Source: Maledivibacter halophilus
GTDB taxonomy: Bacteria; Bacillota; Clostridia; Peptostreptococcales; Caminicellaceae
Length of the DNA stretch: 64,000 nucleotides
Reading direction: 5' to 3'
Assembly: GCF_900167445.1 (NCBI RefSeq)
Contig: NZ_FUZT01000012.1
Location: 62,001-126,000, forward strand
Shown here: positions 24,007 through 32,631 of the stretch, in pieces
Layout: the number at the start of each line of letters is the position of its first letter
Numbering within the stretch: position 1 is the stretch's first letter
Program-made: the position numbers and the translations under genes
The notes under the pieces: generated by a model
What the model was told of the DNA's origin: nothing
Database searches by the model: none
Seen by the model: only the letters and a program-made list of their open reading frames with translations

Positions 24007-24246
24007 ATCATTTAATATTTTTTTCTTATGAAGATACTCTTCTTCAGTAATTTCACCATTCACATATCTTTCGTGTAATAAATCTACTGCTTTATTTGAA
24101 GAAAAATAACTTCTATTAGAATTTTTTGTAATTGTTTTTACAATCCATACTACAGCACCTATAAACAGGGCCCATCTAAGCAAACTAAAACCAAACATCC
24201 ATATCCAACTACTACCTCCATAGTTTAATCCCCAAAATCCACACAA
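24004..24246 (-). CDS. Small SHOCT-domain membrane protein
   Basis: About 80 residues. AGGAGG lies 8 nt before a TTG at 24246; an in-frame GTG at 24255 overlaps that site and is less likely. The N-terminal half is Trp/Gly-rich with one transmembrane helix (LRWALFIGAVVWIV). The C terminus is a SHOCT domain: VDLLHERYVNGEITEEEYLHKKKIL. Such short-plus-SHOCT proteins are widespread in Firmicutes and are thought to mediate oligomerisation; their function is not known. It is convergent with fbpC and probably monocistronic. Confidence 0.85.
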   Translation of the reverse strand: MCGFWGLNYGGSSWIWMFGFSLLRWALFIGAVVWIVKTITKNSNRSYFSSNKAVDLLHERYVNGEITEEEYLHKKKILND

Positions 24247-24622
24247 ATTAAACACCTCCTAAGTTTTAGAGTTTGTTTCACTATATCTGTAAAAACCTTA
24301 TTTGAATTTCTATAGATATATTATAAAATAAACTTGTGAAGAAAATATGAAGACAAATAATTTAACTTATTGTGCTAGTCTTATACTGGGGTTTTTAAAG
24401 GAGATAATTATGAAATTTTCTTAATTAATAAAGGAAATATAAAGAATAATAAAGAACAATTATTATAGACATTAAAAATATTAATGAATTGAGGAAATTG
24501 TATAATATATATGTTATGATTTTGAAGATTTTAAGGCTATATATAGTAGATGGTTTTTGCAGAAGGTAATTATATAGTTTGCTCAATTATATAAAATGAT
24601 TTAAAACTTGGAGGAATGCGTA
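24247..24622. other. Divergent intergenic region before the pentapeptide-repeat gene
   Basis: Holds the SHOCT gene leader on the minus strand and one copy of the dispersed motif at 24486-24514. I see no other structure. The stretch 24380-24420 contains a TTATACTGGGG but no supported gene. Confidence 0.5.
24486..24514 (+). repeat. Dispersed intergenic motif, copy 3
   Basis: Core GAATTGAGGAAATTG followed by TATAATATATATG. In reverse complement it matches copies at 149-186 and 52089-52127. Confidence 0.45.
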
Positions 24623-25276
24623 GTGGAAAATAGAAAAAATAACTTTAGAATATTATCTCCTAAAATATCTACCCAATTAGGGGAAATTCAATCTTTAGAT
24701 AATATAGAAGAGGAAGATTCATTATATGAGAAAATTGTCTATGATTGTTCTATTGAAAATGAAACTGCTGAACATGTGACTTTTAAGCAAGTAATATTTA
24801 GAAATGTTATTTTTAAAGAAGTATCCCTTAGATTTATTGATTTAACAGATGTTATTTTTGAAGATTGTGATTTATCTAATGTAGACTTTTATGGAGCTAT
24901 TATACATAGAACTAAGATGATAAACTGCAAGATTTTAGGTGCTAACTTGAGTGAGGCGTATTTGCAAAATGTTATATTTGATAACTGTAACGGTCGTTAT
25001 TCTACTTTTTCCTTTTCAGATATTAAAAAAGTTAGGTTTGAAGACTGTTTACTAAATAATTCTAATTTCTATCATTGTAAATTTAATAAGGTCGATTTTA
25101 CAAATTCAAATTTGAGACAGGCTCAAATGTCAGGAACAAAATTAAAGGATATTGATTTAAGCGAATGTGAAACAGATGGAATGGCAGTTGGAATAGAAGA
25201 GCTATATGGTGCTGTAGTTTCTCCTATCCAGGCGGTTGATTTTTCAAAACTTATGGGTCTTAATATCAAGATATAA
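24623..25276 (+). CDS. Pentapeptide-repeat protein
   Basis: About 217 residues. GTG 24623 is preferred, 7 nt after GGAGGA; a TTG at 24608 overlaps the site. From about residue 60 the A(D/N)LXX-like five-residue rhythm is clear (VIFRNVIFKEVSLRFIDLTD, then DLSNVDFYGAII, DFTNSNLRQAQM), giving an expected right-handed quadrilateral beta helix. Such proteins range from gyrase-protecting Qnr-like proteins to unknown cytosolic scaffolds. Nothing here points to a specific role. It is isolated between repeats and ends well before a strong terminator. Confidence 0.88.
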   Translation: MENRKNNFRILSPKISTQLGEIQSLDNIEEEDSLYEKIVYDCSIENETAEHVTFKQVIFRNVIFKEVSLRFIDLTDVIFEDCDLSNVDFYGAIIHRTKMINCKILGANLSEAYLQNVIFDNCNGRYSTFSFSDIKKVRFEDCLLNNSNFYHCKFNKVDFTNSNLRQAQMSGTKLKDIDLSECETDGMAVGIEELYGAVVSPIQAVDFSKLMGLNIKI

Positions 25277-25348
25277 TTGAGTATTTAGAATTATATATAG
25301 CCCTTACAAATTTAACTAAAAAAGTTATTGTTATAGATAATAATAAAT

Positions 25349-25376
25349 AATTTGAGGTAATTGCATAATATATACA
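25349..25376 (+). repeat. Dispersed intergenic motif, copy 4
   Basis: AATTTGAGGTAATTGCATAA followed by TATATACA, the same orientation as copy 3. Confidence 0.45.
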
Positions 25377-25431
25377 AAAAATAATTATGTAATTTATTAA
25401 TTTAAATATTATTTTAATTTAGTAAATGTTT

Positions 25432-25479
25432 AAATCAAGCCACTTGAAGCTTTAAAGCTTCAAGTGGCTTGATTTTTTA
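25432..25479. terminator. 44-nt perfect palindromic terminator
   Basis: Two 22-nt arms (25432-25453 and 25454-25475, with CAAGCCACTTGAAGCTTT on the left) are perfectly complementary with no spacer, followed by TTT. It probably ends the pentapeptide-repeat transcript. Confidence 0.88.
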
Positions 25480-25565
25480 AAATGCAATTTTTCTTAAGCT
25501 GAATCTTTTTTAAATAAAAAAGAATAAAAAGATTCAAAAAATTATATTATTTTGTCTAATTCTGT

Positions 25566-25642
25566 GATATAATGATACGAAAGATATCGAATTTTATGAA
25601 AATGATACAAAATTTAATTAAATTTATCAAAATGAGACAAAA
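25566..25642 (+). promoter_or_regulatory. Extended -10 promoter and three 30-bp-spaced direct repeats
   Basis: TGATATAAT (25566-25573 region, -10 at 25568-25573) is an extended -10. AATGATACGAAA, AATGATACAAAA and AATGAGACAAAA begin at 25571, 25601 and 25631, exactly 30 bp apart. The first overlaps the -10 and the last adjoins the ribosome binding site. I infer an operator for a regulator of cysteine breakdown. Confidence 0.55.
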
Positions 25643-25656
25643 TGGAGGAGTGGAGT

Positions 25657-26937
25657 GTGAGCATAGATAGAGATAAATACAAAATGTACATTAGTATTCT
25701 GAAAGAAGAACTTTTACCAGCAACTGGGTGCACTGAGCCTATTGCAATTGCATACGCTTCTGCAAAAGCATGTGAGGTGCTTGGGGATTTTCCAGAAAAA
25801 ATAGTAGTGAAGTGTAGCGGAAACATAATAAAAAATGCAAAGTCTGTTGTAGTGCCTAATACAGGGAATTTAAAAGGAATTAAGGCTGCAGCTTTAGCGG
25901 GAGTAGTAAGCGGTGATGCATCAAGGGAGATGCAGGTGTTGGAAGCTCTTAGACCGTTAGATATTGATAAAGTAAAAGAATTAATGGATGATAATATGTG
26001 TGATGTTGAGATAATTGAAAACGATGCCAATCTACATATTATAGTAAAAGCTATAAATGAAGAGCATGAGGCAATAGTTGAAATCATTCATACCCACACA
26101 AATATTTCAAAAATTGAGAAGGATGGTCAGGTTATATTTGAAAAGGAATATGAACGTGATGATTTTAATGCACCATTGTCCGATAGAAGTGTTTTAAATG
26201 TAAAAGATATATATGAATTTGCAAACACTGTAGACATTGATGATATACAAGAGCTTTTAGATAGGCAGATAGAGTACAACCTTAATATAGCAATGGAAGG
26301 ACTAAATAGTAATTATGGTGCCAATATAGGAAAGATTCTTTTAAAGTTTTACGGAGATGATGTATTTACTAAAGTAAAAGCTTATACGTCAGCTGGATCT
26401 GATGCAAGAATGAGTGGGTGTAGTATGCCGGTAGTTACTAACTCGGGAAGCGGAAACCAAGGTATGACAACCTCTCTTCCAATTATTATTTACGCCCAGG
26501 AAAAAGGAATTCAAAAGGAAAAGATGTATCGTGCATTAGTCTTAGCAAATTTGATATCAATTCACCAGAAAACTGGAATTGGTAGATTGTCAGCATATTG
26601 TGGAGCTGTAAGTGCAGCTTGTGGTAGTGGCACAGGAATTACGTATCTTGAAGACGGTACTTTAGACCAGATTGAGAAAACGATAACTAATACTTTAGCA
26701 AATGTTTCCGGGATTGTATGTGATGGAGCCAAAGCTTCATGTGCTGCAAAAATTGCATCCAGTCTTGATGCTGCTATCATGGCACATTTCTTGGCAATGA
26801 GTAATATTGCCTTCGATGTAGATTCTGGAATAGTAAAAGAAACAGTGGAAGATACCATTTCAGCAGTGGGAAGACTTGGTCGTAATGGAATGAAAGAAAC
26901 TGATATTGAAGTATTGAAAATTATGTTAAACAAATAG
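25657..26937 (+). CDS. cdsB: L-cysteine desulfidase family protein (UPF0597/CdsB-like)
   Basis: About 426 residues. GTG 25657 is chosen because the ATG at 25642 overlaps the GGAGGAG site. Family motifs: TGCTEPIAIAYA with Cys25, GSDARMSGCSMPV, NSGSGNQGMTT and SAYCGAVSAACGSGTG. The conserved cysteines are expected to hold an oxygen-sensitive Fe-S cluster, as in the Methanocaldococcus enzyme that converts L-cysteine to pyruvate, ammonia and sulfide. The next gene encodes an ATC-hydrolase-like protein and then an amino-acid ABC transporter follows. This suggests that a cysteine-related compound is imported, hydrolysed and degraded. Some members of this family may act on serine or other substrates. 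Confidence 0.88.
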   Translation: MSIDRDKYKMYISILKEELLPATGCTEPIAIAYASAKACEVLGDFPEKIVVKCSGNIIKNAKSVVVPNTGNLKGIKAAALAGVVSGDASREMQVLEALRPLDIDKVKELMDDNMCDVEIIENDANLHIIVKAINEEHEAIVEIIHTHTNISKIEKDGQVIFEKEYERDDFNAPLSDRSVLNVKDIYEFANTVDIDDIQELLDRQIEYNLNIAMEGLNSNYGANIGKILLKFYGDDVFTKVKAYTSAGSDARMSGCSMPVVTNSGSGNQGMTTSLPIIIYAQEKGIQKEKMYRALVLANLISIHQKTGIGRLSAYCGAVSAACGSGTGITYLEDGTLDQIEKTITNTLANVSGIVCDGAKASCAAKIASSLDAAIMAHFLAMSNIAFDVDSGIVKETVEDTISAVGRLGRNGMKETDIEVLKIMLNK

Positions 26938-27027
26938 TGCTTAATGCCTGCCTTGTTATTGTAAACAACAGGTAGAATTTAGCGATATATAAAAATTAAA
27001 ACTAAAAAATATGTGGGAGGAATTAAA

Positions 27028-27531
27028 ATGAAGAAGATCAACAACGAAGCAAATCTATTAGACAATGAAAAAATCAATGCAATTAGGGCAGCAATTGAAC
27101 ACAGAGCAACATGGATGGCTTTAATGTTTCTTGAAATGGAAGAAGCGGGCTGTGATGCAGAAAAAATAACGAGGGCAGCAATTAGAAAAACTGGTTTAAT
27201 TCATGGAGCGAAATTAAAGGAAAAATGTGAAAAACCAGAAGATATAAGGGATTTTAAACAAGGATTTTTAATGGAAGATACTTTGAAAATTTTTGAGATG
27301 GATTTAAAAACATTAGAGGAAAAAGAACTATATGTAGAGTTCCATTACTGTGCTTTAGTACAAGCGTGGTTAAAGCTTGGCATTGATCAAGAAAAAATCA
27401 GTTTGCTATGTGATATTGCTATGGAGGGTGATAGAGGTATTGCAGAGGCTATGGGCTTTGAATTTGAACTTACAGATACAATTGCTGAGGGTTGTAAGAC
27501 GTGCAATATTAGATTTCTTAATAATAAGTAA
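27028..27531 (+). CDS. L-2-amino-thiazoline-4-carboxylate hydrolase-like protein
   Basis: About 167 residues. ATG 27028 is preferred; a GTG at 27013 overlaps the GGGAGG site. It is a cytosolic helical protein matching the ATC hydrolase-like family: NAIRAAIEHRATWMALMFLE near the N terminus, the AIRKTGLIHGAKL segment and VEFHYCALVQAWLKLG in the C half. In Pseudomonas the family member opens L-2-amino-2-thiazoline-4-carboxylate to N-carbamoyl-cysteine. Many Clostridial relatives are uncharacterised, so the reaction is uncertain. Its place between cysteine desulfidase and a Liv-type transporter fits a cysteine-precursor pathway. A decayed paralogue lies at 32387-32631. Confidence 0.8.
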   Translation: MKKINNEANLLDNEKINAIRAAIEHRATWMALMFLEMEEAGCDAEKITRAAIRKTGLIHGAKLKEKCEKPEDIRDFKQGFLMEDTLKIFEMDLKTLEEKELYVEFHYCALVQAWLKLGIDQEKISLLCDIAMEGDRGIAEAMGFEFELTDTIAEGCKTCNIRFLNNK

Positions 27532-27559
27532 AGCCAAAAAAATATAGGGGGAAATAATT

Positions 27560-28690
27560 ATGAAGAGAACTATTAGCATTTTAATCGTTATTATGTTAAT
27601 AATGACAACGTTTACAGGTTGTGGTCAAAAGTCAGGAAGCAGTAAAGATTCAGAAGTGGTTAAAATTGCTGTTGTAGGCCCATTAACTGGTGACTTTGCC
27701 GAATATGGTACAGGCTTTAAAAATGCTGTTGAACTTATGGTTGAGCAGTGGAATGAAGATGGTGGAGTGATTGGAAAGAAGATTGAAGTTGTGGCCTTCG
27801 ATGATAAAAACAGTGGGGAAGAAGCTGCTTCAATAGCCGAAAAAATTGCTTCAGATAAGGACATAGTAGGCGTTGTTGGACATTTTGCCAGTGGTGTATG
27901 TATGGCAGCATCTCCAACTTATCAAGAGGTAGGAATTGTTGAGGTTTCTCCTTCAGCATCTCATCCCGATTATACTAAAGAAGGAGATTTTATTTTTAGA
28001 AATAATACGGTTATAGATGTTGAATCTGGTGTTGCTGTTGACTTAGCTACAAAAACTATTGGTAAAAAGAAAGTAGGTATTCTTTCAGTGAAAACTGACT
28101 GGGGTACTAATACTGCTGCAATTACTAAGGAGCTTGTTGAAGAAGCTGGTGGTACAGTTGTAGACCATCAAGAGGTTGTTGATGGAACCATAGATTTTAG
28201 TCCTAATGTTTCTAAACTTAAGGATGCAGGAGCAGAGGTTGTTATCGTTGCTGCTATGTATAATATTCTTGCTCCATTTGCAAGTCAGTATAAAGCTGTA
28301 AATCCAGATATAGAGCTTGTTGGATTCTCTAATGCGTATAGTCAACAGCTCATAAACCTTGCTAAAGAAAATGCTGAAAATATTCATTTCCCAACTATAT
28401 TCTTTCACGGCAGTGAAGATGAAGCAGTTAGTTCCTTTGTGAAGATTTATGAAGAAAAATATGGTTCAATCCCAAGTAGTTTAACGGCCCAAGCCTATGA
28501 TAGTACAGGTATTTTATTAGCAGCAATTGAAACTGCAAATAAAGTAGATAGAGCAGCTGTAAAGGATGAATTATATAAAATGACATATCCAGGTGTCACT
28601 GGAGAAACTAAGTTTGATGAGAATGGTGATGCTATAAAAGTGTTTACTAATGTTAAGGTAGAAAATGGAAAGTTCGTAGAGGTAAAATAA
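27560..28690 (+). CDS. livK: Branched-chain-type amino-acid ABC transporter, substrate-binding lipoprotein
   Basis: 376 residues; lipoprotein signal with TFTGC lipobox (Cys21) and a Ser/Lys linker. The mature part is a type-I periplasmic-binding fold of the LivJ/LivK family: VKIAVVGPLTGDFAEYGTGF, then KIEVVAFDDKNSGEEAA and the VVGHFASGVCMAASP segment containing the ligand-binding SG. It captures an amino acid outside the cell and delivers it to LivHM. LivK-type proteins bind many amino acids and amides, so branched-chain amino acids should not be assumed next to a cysteine desulfidase. A hairpin after the gene separates it from livH. Confidence 0.9.
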   Translation: MKRTISILIVIMLIMTTFTGCGQKSGSSKDSEVVKIAVVGPLTGDFAEYGTGFKNAVELMVEQWNEDGGVIGKKIEVVAFDDKNSGEEAASIAEKIASDKDIVGVVGHFASGVCMAASPTYQEVGIVEVSPSASHPDYTKEGDFIFRNNTVIDVESGVAVDLATKTIGKKKVGILSVKTDWGTNTAAITKELVEEAGGTVVDHQEVVDGTIDFSPNVSKLKDAGAEVVIVAAMYNILAPFASQYKAVNPDIELVGFSNAYSQQLINLAKENAENIHFPTIFFHGSEDEAVSSFVKIYEEKYGSIPSSLTAQAYDSTGILLAAIETANKVDRAAVKDELYKMTYPGVTGETKFDENGDAIKVFTNVKVENGKFVEVK

Positions 28691-28697
28691 TTATTAA

Positions 28698-28737
28698 AAT
28701 GGGAGACTAAAGGATTATACCTTTATATCTCCCCATT
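28698..28737 (+). terminator. Hairpin between livK and livH
   Basis: AATGGGAGACTAAAGG pairs imperfectly with CCTTTATATCTCCCCATT around ATTATA. It has no clear U-tract, so partial termination or mRNA stabilisation is likely. The rest of the 230-nt gap is AT-rich with no supported gene. Confidence 0.6.
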
Positions 28738-28920
28738 ATCCTAAATATATTTTATGATTTTATTTATAAAACATACTAAAATCTCTATTAAGATAATAAA
28801 TTGTATAATTGTAATTTGATAAACTTACTACTATATATTGCTTTATAACAACTAAATCATAGAATATTTATTATATTATTTTAAGAAATTATAATTATGC
28901 AATTTTAAAGGGGTGTAGAT

Positions 28921-29796
28921 GTGATAATACAGCAATTAACCAATGGTTTAACCTTAGGAATGGTATATGCACTAATTGCTGTGGGATATTCTCTTGTGTT
29001 TGGTATTTTGAGACTTGTAAATTTTTCCCATGGTGCAGTATACGCATTCGGTGCGCATATGGCAATGATTTTTGTTTCAATAAAATTTGGTATTTTTCCA
29101 GCTTTAATTCTTAGTATTATTTTAACAGGAGTTCTTGGAGTGGTAATTGATAAACTTGCATTAGCTCCATTACGTGCAAAAAAATCAAAGGGTATAGCAG
29201 CCCTAATTACAACAATTGGAATTTCCTATATTATTCAGAACTTCCTCATGATTGCATTTGGTACTCAAACTAAGTTTTTTCCAAAAATCTTCGATTACGG
29301 GACAGTATATATAGGAGGAGTAGGTTTTAGCACAACTCAAATATTTATATTTGGAGTATCTTTGGTATTACTTTTAGTATTAACCTTTATCATTAAAGGA
29401 ACTAAGATAGGGCTTGCTATGAGAGCAGTAGAGCAAAATCAAAAAGCTGCCCATCTAATGGGTATAGATGTAAATCGGGTTATAACATTTACATTTTTTC
29501 TAGGAGGTGCTTCAGCAGCTATTGCTGGAACATTGATCAGTGGATATTATCAGGTTGTATATGCCAACATGGGCTTTTTAGCTGGGCTTAAAGCATTTTC
29601 TGCCGCTGTATTAGGTGGGATTGGTATACTACATGGAGCTATATTTGGAGGTCTGGTAGTAGGTGTTTCAGAAAGTTTCGCTGCTACTTATCTTGGAGGA
29701 ACATATAGAGATGCTATAGCATTTTTAATTCTTATTATCGTATTACTTATAAAACCTGCCGGCTTATTTGGCAAGAAAGGAATAAAGAAGGTATAA
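28921..29796 (+). CDS. livH: Liv-type ABC transporter permease LivH
   Basis: 291 residues, about 8 membrane segments. It shows LivH motifs: LTNGLTLGMVYALIAVGYSL at the N terminus, NFSHGAVYAFGA, the AMRAVEQNQKAAHLMGI coupling loop and AAVLGGIGILHGAIFGG. It pairs with LivM to form the membrane channel. GTG start, with AAAGGGGTG 6-8 nt upstream. It is followed by livM after 4 nt. Confidence 0.93.
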   Translation: MIIQQLTNGLTLGMVYALIAVGYSLVFGILRLVNFSHGAVYAFGAHMAMIFVSIKFGIFPALILSIILTGVLGVVIDKLALAPLRAKKSKGIAALITTIGISYIIQNFLMIAFGTQTKFFPKIFDYGTVYIGGVGFSTTQIFIFGVSLVLLLVLTFIIKGTKIGLAMRAVEQNQKAAHLMGIDVNRVITFTFFLGGASAAIAGTLISGYYQVVYANMGFLAGLKAFSAAVLGGIGILHGAIFGGLVVGVSESFAATYLGGTYRDAIAFLILIIVLLIKPAGLFGKKGIKKV

Positions 29797-29800
29797 GACT

Positions 29801-30880
29801 ATGAAAAAGATAAGTTTAAAAAAGGAAAGTTTATCTCAGATGATAAAACTAATAAGAGATTACATCAGTAAAAATAAGAAAATAGCTTATCCTATTATAG
29901 CTCTAATATTTTTAGGTATGCCTTATATTGTACCATCCCAATATATCCTAAGAATTATAATAATGATAGGAGTTTATACAATTTTGTCACTGTCACTAGG
30001 GCTAGTTACCGGGTATACAGGACAGGTTTCTTTAGGACATGCAGCATTTTATGCCATAGGTGCATATGTATCAGCCTTATTGAGTGTAAATTATGGTCTG
30101 AATTTTTTCATCACGGCTCCTATTGCAGCAATTGTTGCAGCAGTATGTGGATTGTTACTAGGATTACCTACCTTACGACTTTCAGGCACATATCTAGCAA
30201 TAACTACCCTTGGATTTTGTGAGGTCGTAAGAATGATTCTCTTAAACTGGGAAAGTGTTACAAATGGGCCTTTGGGGGTAAGTAGAATTCCAAAGCCTTC
30301 ATTCTTTGGTGTAGATTTAACCCTCTATAATAATGGTTTATATTATTTAATGTTAGCTTTACTGGTATTAACTACTTTGGTTATGCTGGCTATTGTAAGA
30401 TCAAAAATGGGAAGAGCTTTAGTGGCTATAAGAGAAGATGAAATGGCTGCAACTATGATGGGTATAAAGACTACTTTTTATAAAGTAATTGCTTTTGTAG
30501 TAGCTGCTTTCTTTTCAGGTCTTGCTGGTGCATTTTATGCACATATGATAAGGTTTATTGATCCAAATACCTTTGTATTTGATACATCCATTATGATATT
30601 AAGTATTGTTATCTTAGGTGGTATGGGAACCATTAACGGAATGTTCTTAGGCTCAGCTATATTGGTCTCTTTTCCTGAGGTTTTAAGATTTTTACAGGAA
30701 TACAGATTTATTGTTTATGGTGCAGTTTTAGTTGTTATGATGAGATATCGCCCACAAGGTATCCTAGGGGGACAGAAAAAGACTGAATATAGATTACCTA
30801 AAGGCGTTAATAATGATTTTAGTAAAGAATCAATCAATGCTGTCAATGATGTTGTTAATATAGAAAAGGAGATGGTGTGA
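29801..30880 (+). CDS. livM: Liv-type ABC transporter permease LivM
   Basis: 359 residues, about 9-10 membrane segments after a basic N terminus. LivM hallmarks are GYTGQVSLGHAAFYAIGAY, GLPTLRLSGTYLAITTLGF, the AIREDEMAATMMGI coupling loop and LGGMGTINGMFLGSA. It forms the channel with LivH. Its stop is followed after 1 nt by the livG start. Confidence 0.93.
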   Translation: MKKISLKKESLSQMIKLIRDYISKNKKIAYPIIALIFLGMPYIVPSQYILRIIIMIGVYTILSLSLGLVTGYTGQVSLGHAAFYAIGAYVSALLSVNYGLNFFITAPIAAIVAAVCGLLLGLPTLRLSGTYLAITTLGFCEVVRMILLNWESVTNGPLGVSRIPKPSFFGVDLTLYNNGLYYLMLALLVLTTLVMLAIVRSKMGRALVAIREDEMAATMMGIKTTFYKVIAFVVAAFFSGLAGAFYAHMIRFIDPNTFVFDTSIMILSIVILGGMGTINGMFLGSAILVSFPEVLRFLQEYRFIVYGAVLVVMMRYRPQGILGGQKKTEYRLPKGVNNDFSKESINAVNDVVNIEKEMV

Positions 30881-30881
30881 T

Positions 30882-31643
30882 ATGGCTCTCCTAGAAGTAA
30901 AAGGTCTATCAAAGCACTTTGGAGGACTTGTTGCAGTTGATGGGGTTTCCTTTGAAGTTAATCAAGGTGAAATCATAAGCATTATTGGACCTAATGGTGC
31001 TGGTAAAACAACTCTTTTTAACATGCTAACTGGTGTTTATACAGTAACTGATGGAGAAATTGTATTTGACGGAAACCCCATACAAAATCAACCTCCACAA
31101 GAAATTGTTAAAGCTGGAATAGCAAGAACTTTTCAAAATATAAGGCTATTTAGTGATATGAGAGTTATTGAGAATGTTTTGGTTGGAATGCATATAAATA
31201 CTAATTATAATTTCCTAGATATACTTTTTAGAACAAAAAAATTTCGTGGCAAAGAAGTAGAGAAGCATGAAAAAGCAATTGAAATACTTGATTCAATAGG
31301 TCTTAAGGATAAAATGCATAATTATGCTGTTAATTTACCCTATGGGGATCAAAGAAGACTAGAAATTGCACGTGCCATTTCCACTGATGCTAAAATTATC
31401 CTTCTGGATGAGCCAGCTGCGGGAATGAATGAAAGAGAATCTGATAATTTATTGAACTTTATTAAAAAGCTAAGAGACAAAGGCTATACAATTATAATGA
31501 TTGAACATGATATGAGCGTAGTTATGAATATTTCTGACAGGATATATGTTATAGACTACGGTAAGAAAATTGCTGAAGGGTTGCCAGCGGAAATCGCAAA
31601 TAACAAACGAGTTATTGAGGCATATCTTGGAAGGAGTGAATAA
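30882..31643 (+). CDS. livG: Liv-type ABC transporter ATP-binding protein LivG
   Basis: 253 residues: Walker A GPNGAGKTT, the LivG-type ARTFQNIRLF Q-loop, degenerate signature LPYGDQRRLEIARAI, Walker B ILLDEPAAGMN and a C-terminal EAYLG tail typical of LivG. One of two ATPases of the transporter, acting with LivF. Confidence 0.93.
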   Translation: MALLEVKGLSKHFGGLVAVDGVSFEVNQGEIISIIGPNGAGKTTLFNMLTGVYTVTDGEIVFDGNPIQNQPPQEIVKAGIARTFQNIRLFSDMRVIENVLVGMHINTNYNFLDILFRTKKFRGKEVEKHEKAIEILDSIGLKDKMHNYAVNLPYGDQRRLEIARAISTDAKIILLDEPAAGMNERESDNLLNFIKKLRDKGYTIIMIEHDMSVVMNISDRIYVIDYGKKIAEGLPAEIANNKRVIEAYLGRSE

Positions 31644-31645
31644 CT

Positions 31646-32353
31646 GTGCTTGTAGTCAAAAATCTAAACACATACTATGGAAATATTCATGCGTTAAAAG
31701 GAGTAAACCTAGAAGTAAAGCAGGGGGAGATTGTAACTTTAATTGGGAGCAATGGAGCAGGGAAAAGCACAACATTAGGGACGATAACAGGACTTTTGAA
31801 GGCCACTTCTGGTGAGGTTTGGTTTAAAGAAGAAAACATAACTAAAACACCGCCTTCTCAAATTGTAAAAAAAGGTATAAGCTTATCCCCGGAAGGACGA
31901 GAGGTTTTTCCTGCTTTAACAGTTGAGGAAAATCTAAAGCTTGGTGCTTTTACAAGGAATGATAAAAAAACTATAAATGAGACATATGATAGGGTTTATG
32001 AATTGTTTCCTCGACTTTTTGAAAGAAAAAAACAATTAGCAGGAACTCTATCAGGAGGAGAACAACAAATGCTGGCAATAGGTAGGGCGTTGATGTCTGA
32101 ACCACAGCTACTGTTATTAGATGAACCATCTTTAGGTCTTGCTCCAAATTTAGTTTTGTTAATCTTTGACCTTATAGTTTCTATAAATAAACAGGGGACT
32201 ACAGTTCTACTAGTAGAGCAAAATGCAAATATGGCATTGTCAATAGCCCATAGAGGATATGTTTTAGAAACTGGCAAAGTTACTATGTCGGATGATGCAA
32301 AAATTTTATGTTGTAATGAAATGGTTAAAAAGGCCTATCTAGGTAATATTTAA
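31646..32353 (+). CDS. livF: Liv-type ABC transporter ATP-binding protein LivF
   Basis: 235 residues from a GTG 2 nt after the livG stop. Walker A GSNGAGKSTT, LSPEGREVFPALTVEENL, signature LSGGEQQMLAIGRAL, Walker B LLLDEPSLGLAP, and the VEQN switch segment typical of LivF. It completes the five-gene Liv set. Confidence 0.93.
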   Translation: MLVVKNLNTYYGNIHALKGVNLEVKQGEIVTLIGSNGAGKSTTLGTITGLLKATSGEVWFKEENITKTPPSQIVKKGISLSPEGREVFPALTVEENLKLGAFTRNDKKTINETYDRVYELFPRLFERKKQLAGTLSGGEQQMLAIGRALMSEPQLLLLDEPSLGLAPNLVLLIFDLIVSINKQGTTVLLVEQNANMALSIAHRGYVLETGKVTMSDDAKILCCNEMVKKAYLGNI

Positions 32354-32386
32354 TAATTTTTTTAGAAAATCAGAAGGATTTATACT

Positions 32387-32631
32387 ATGACTGAGAGAAC
32401 TTATTCACAAAAGGAATTAACAGATGCCTTTAGAAGTTCTATTGAAAATAGGGTAAATGGTTTTATTTACTTTGAAAATATAATCCCAAGGAATTTAATA
32501 ATATAGCTGAAAAAGCTATTACAGAATTTGGTGTTGATAAAGGTAAAAAACTTGGCTACTTAAAAGATGAAGGAGCTCATTTATGTGAATTGGTTATTAC
32601 AAAAAAATACTTTGTAGGTGGTGAATTATGA
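32387..32631 (+). pseudogene. Frameshifted, truncated ATC-hydrolase-like gene
   Basis: An ATG at 32387 opens a frame reading MTERTYSQKELTDAF, then SSIENRVNGFIYF, stopping at 32504-32506. A shift of frame near 32480 restores homology (KEFNNIAEKAITEFG, then VDKGKKLGYL) to a TGA at 32629-32631 that overlaps the dhaK ATG. The two parts align with the ENRA-W and AIRKTG-HGAKL segments of the protein at 27028-27531. Together they give only about 80 residues of a family that usually has 150-170, so the gene is both shifted and truncated. I infer a decayed paralogue left between livF and dhaK. Confidence 0.6.

Larger units (their letters stand above)
25277..25656 (+). other. Intergenic region before the cysteine desulfidase gene
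   Basis: In order it holds: copy 4 of the dispersed motif (25349-25376), a 44-nt perfect palindrome terminator (25432-25475), a second hairpin with arms GAATCTTTTT (25501-25510) and AAAAAGATTC (25526-25535), an extended -10 element, and three 30-bp-spaced direct repeats. Confidence 0.6.
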
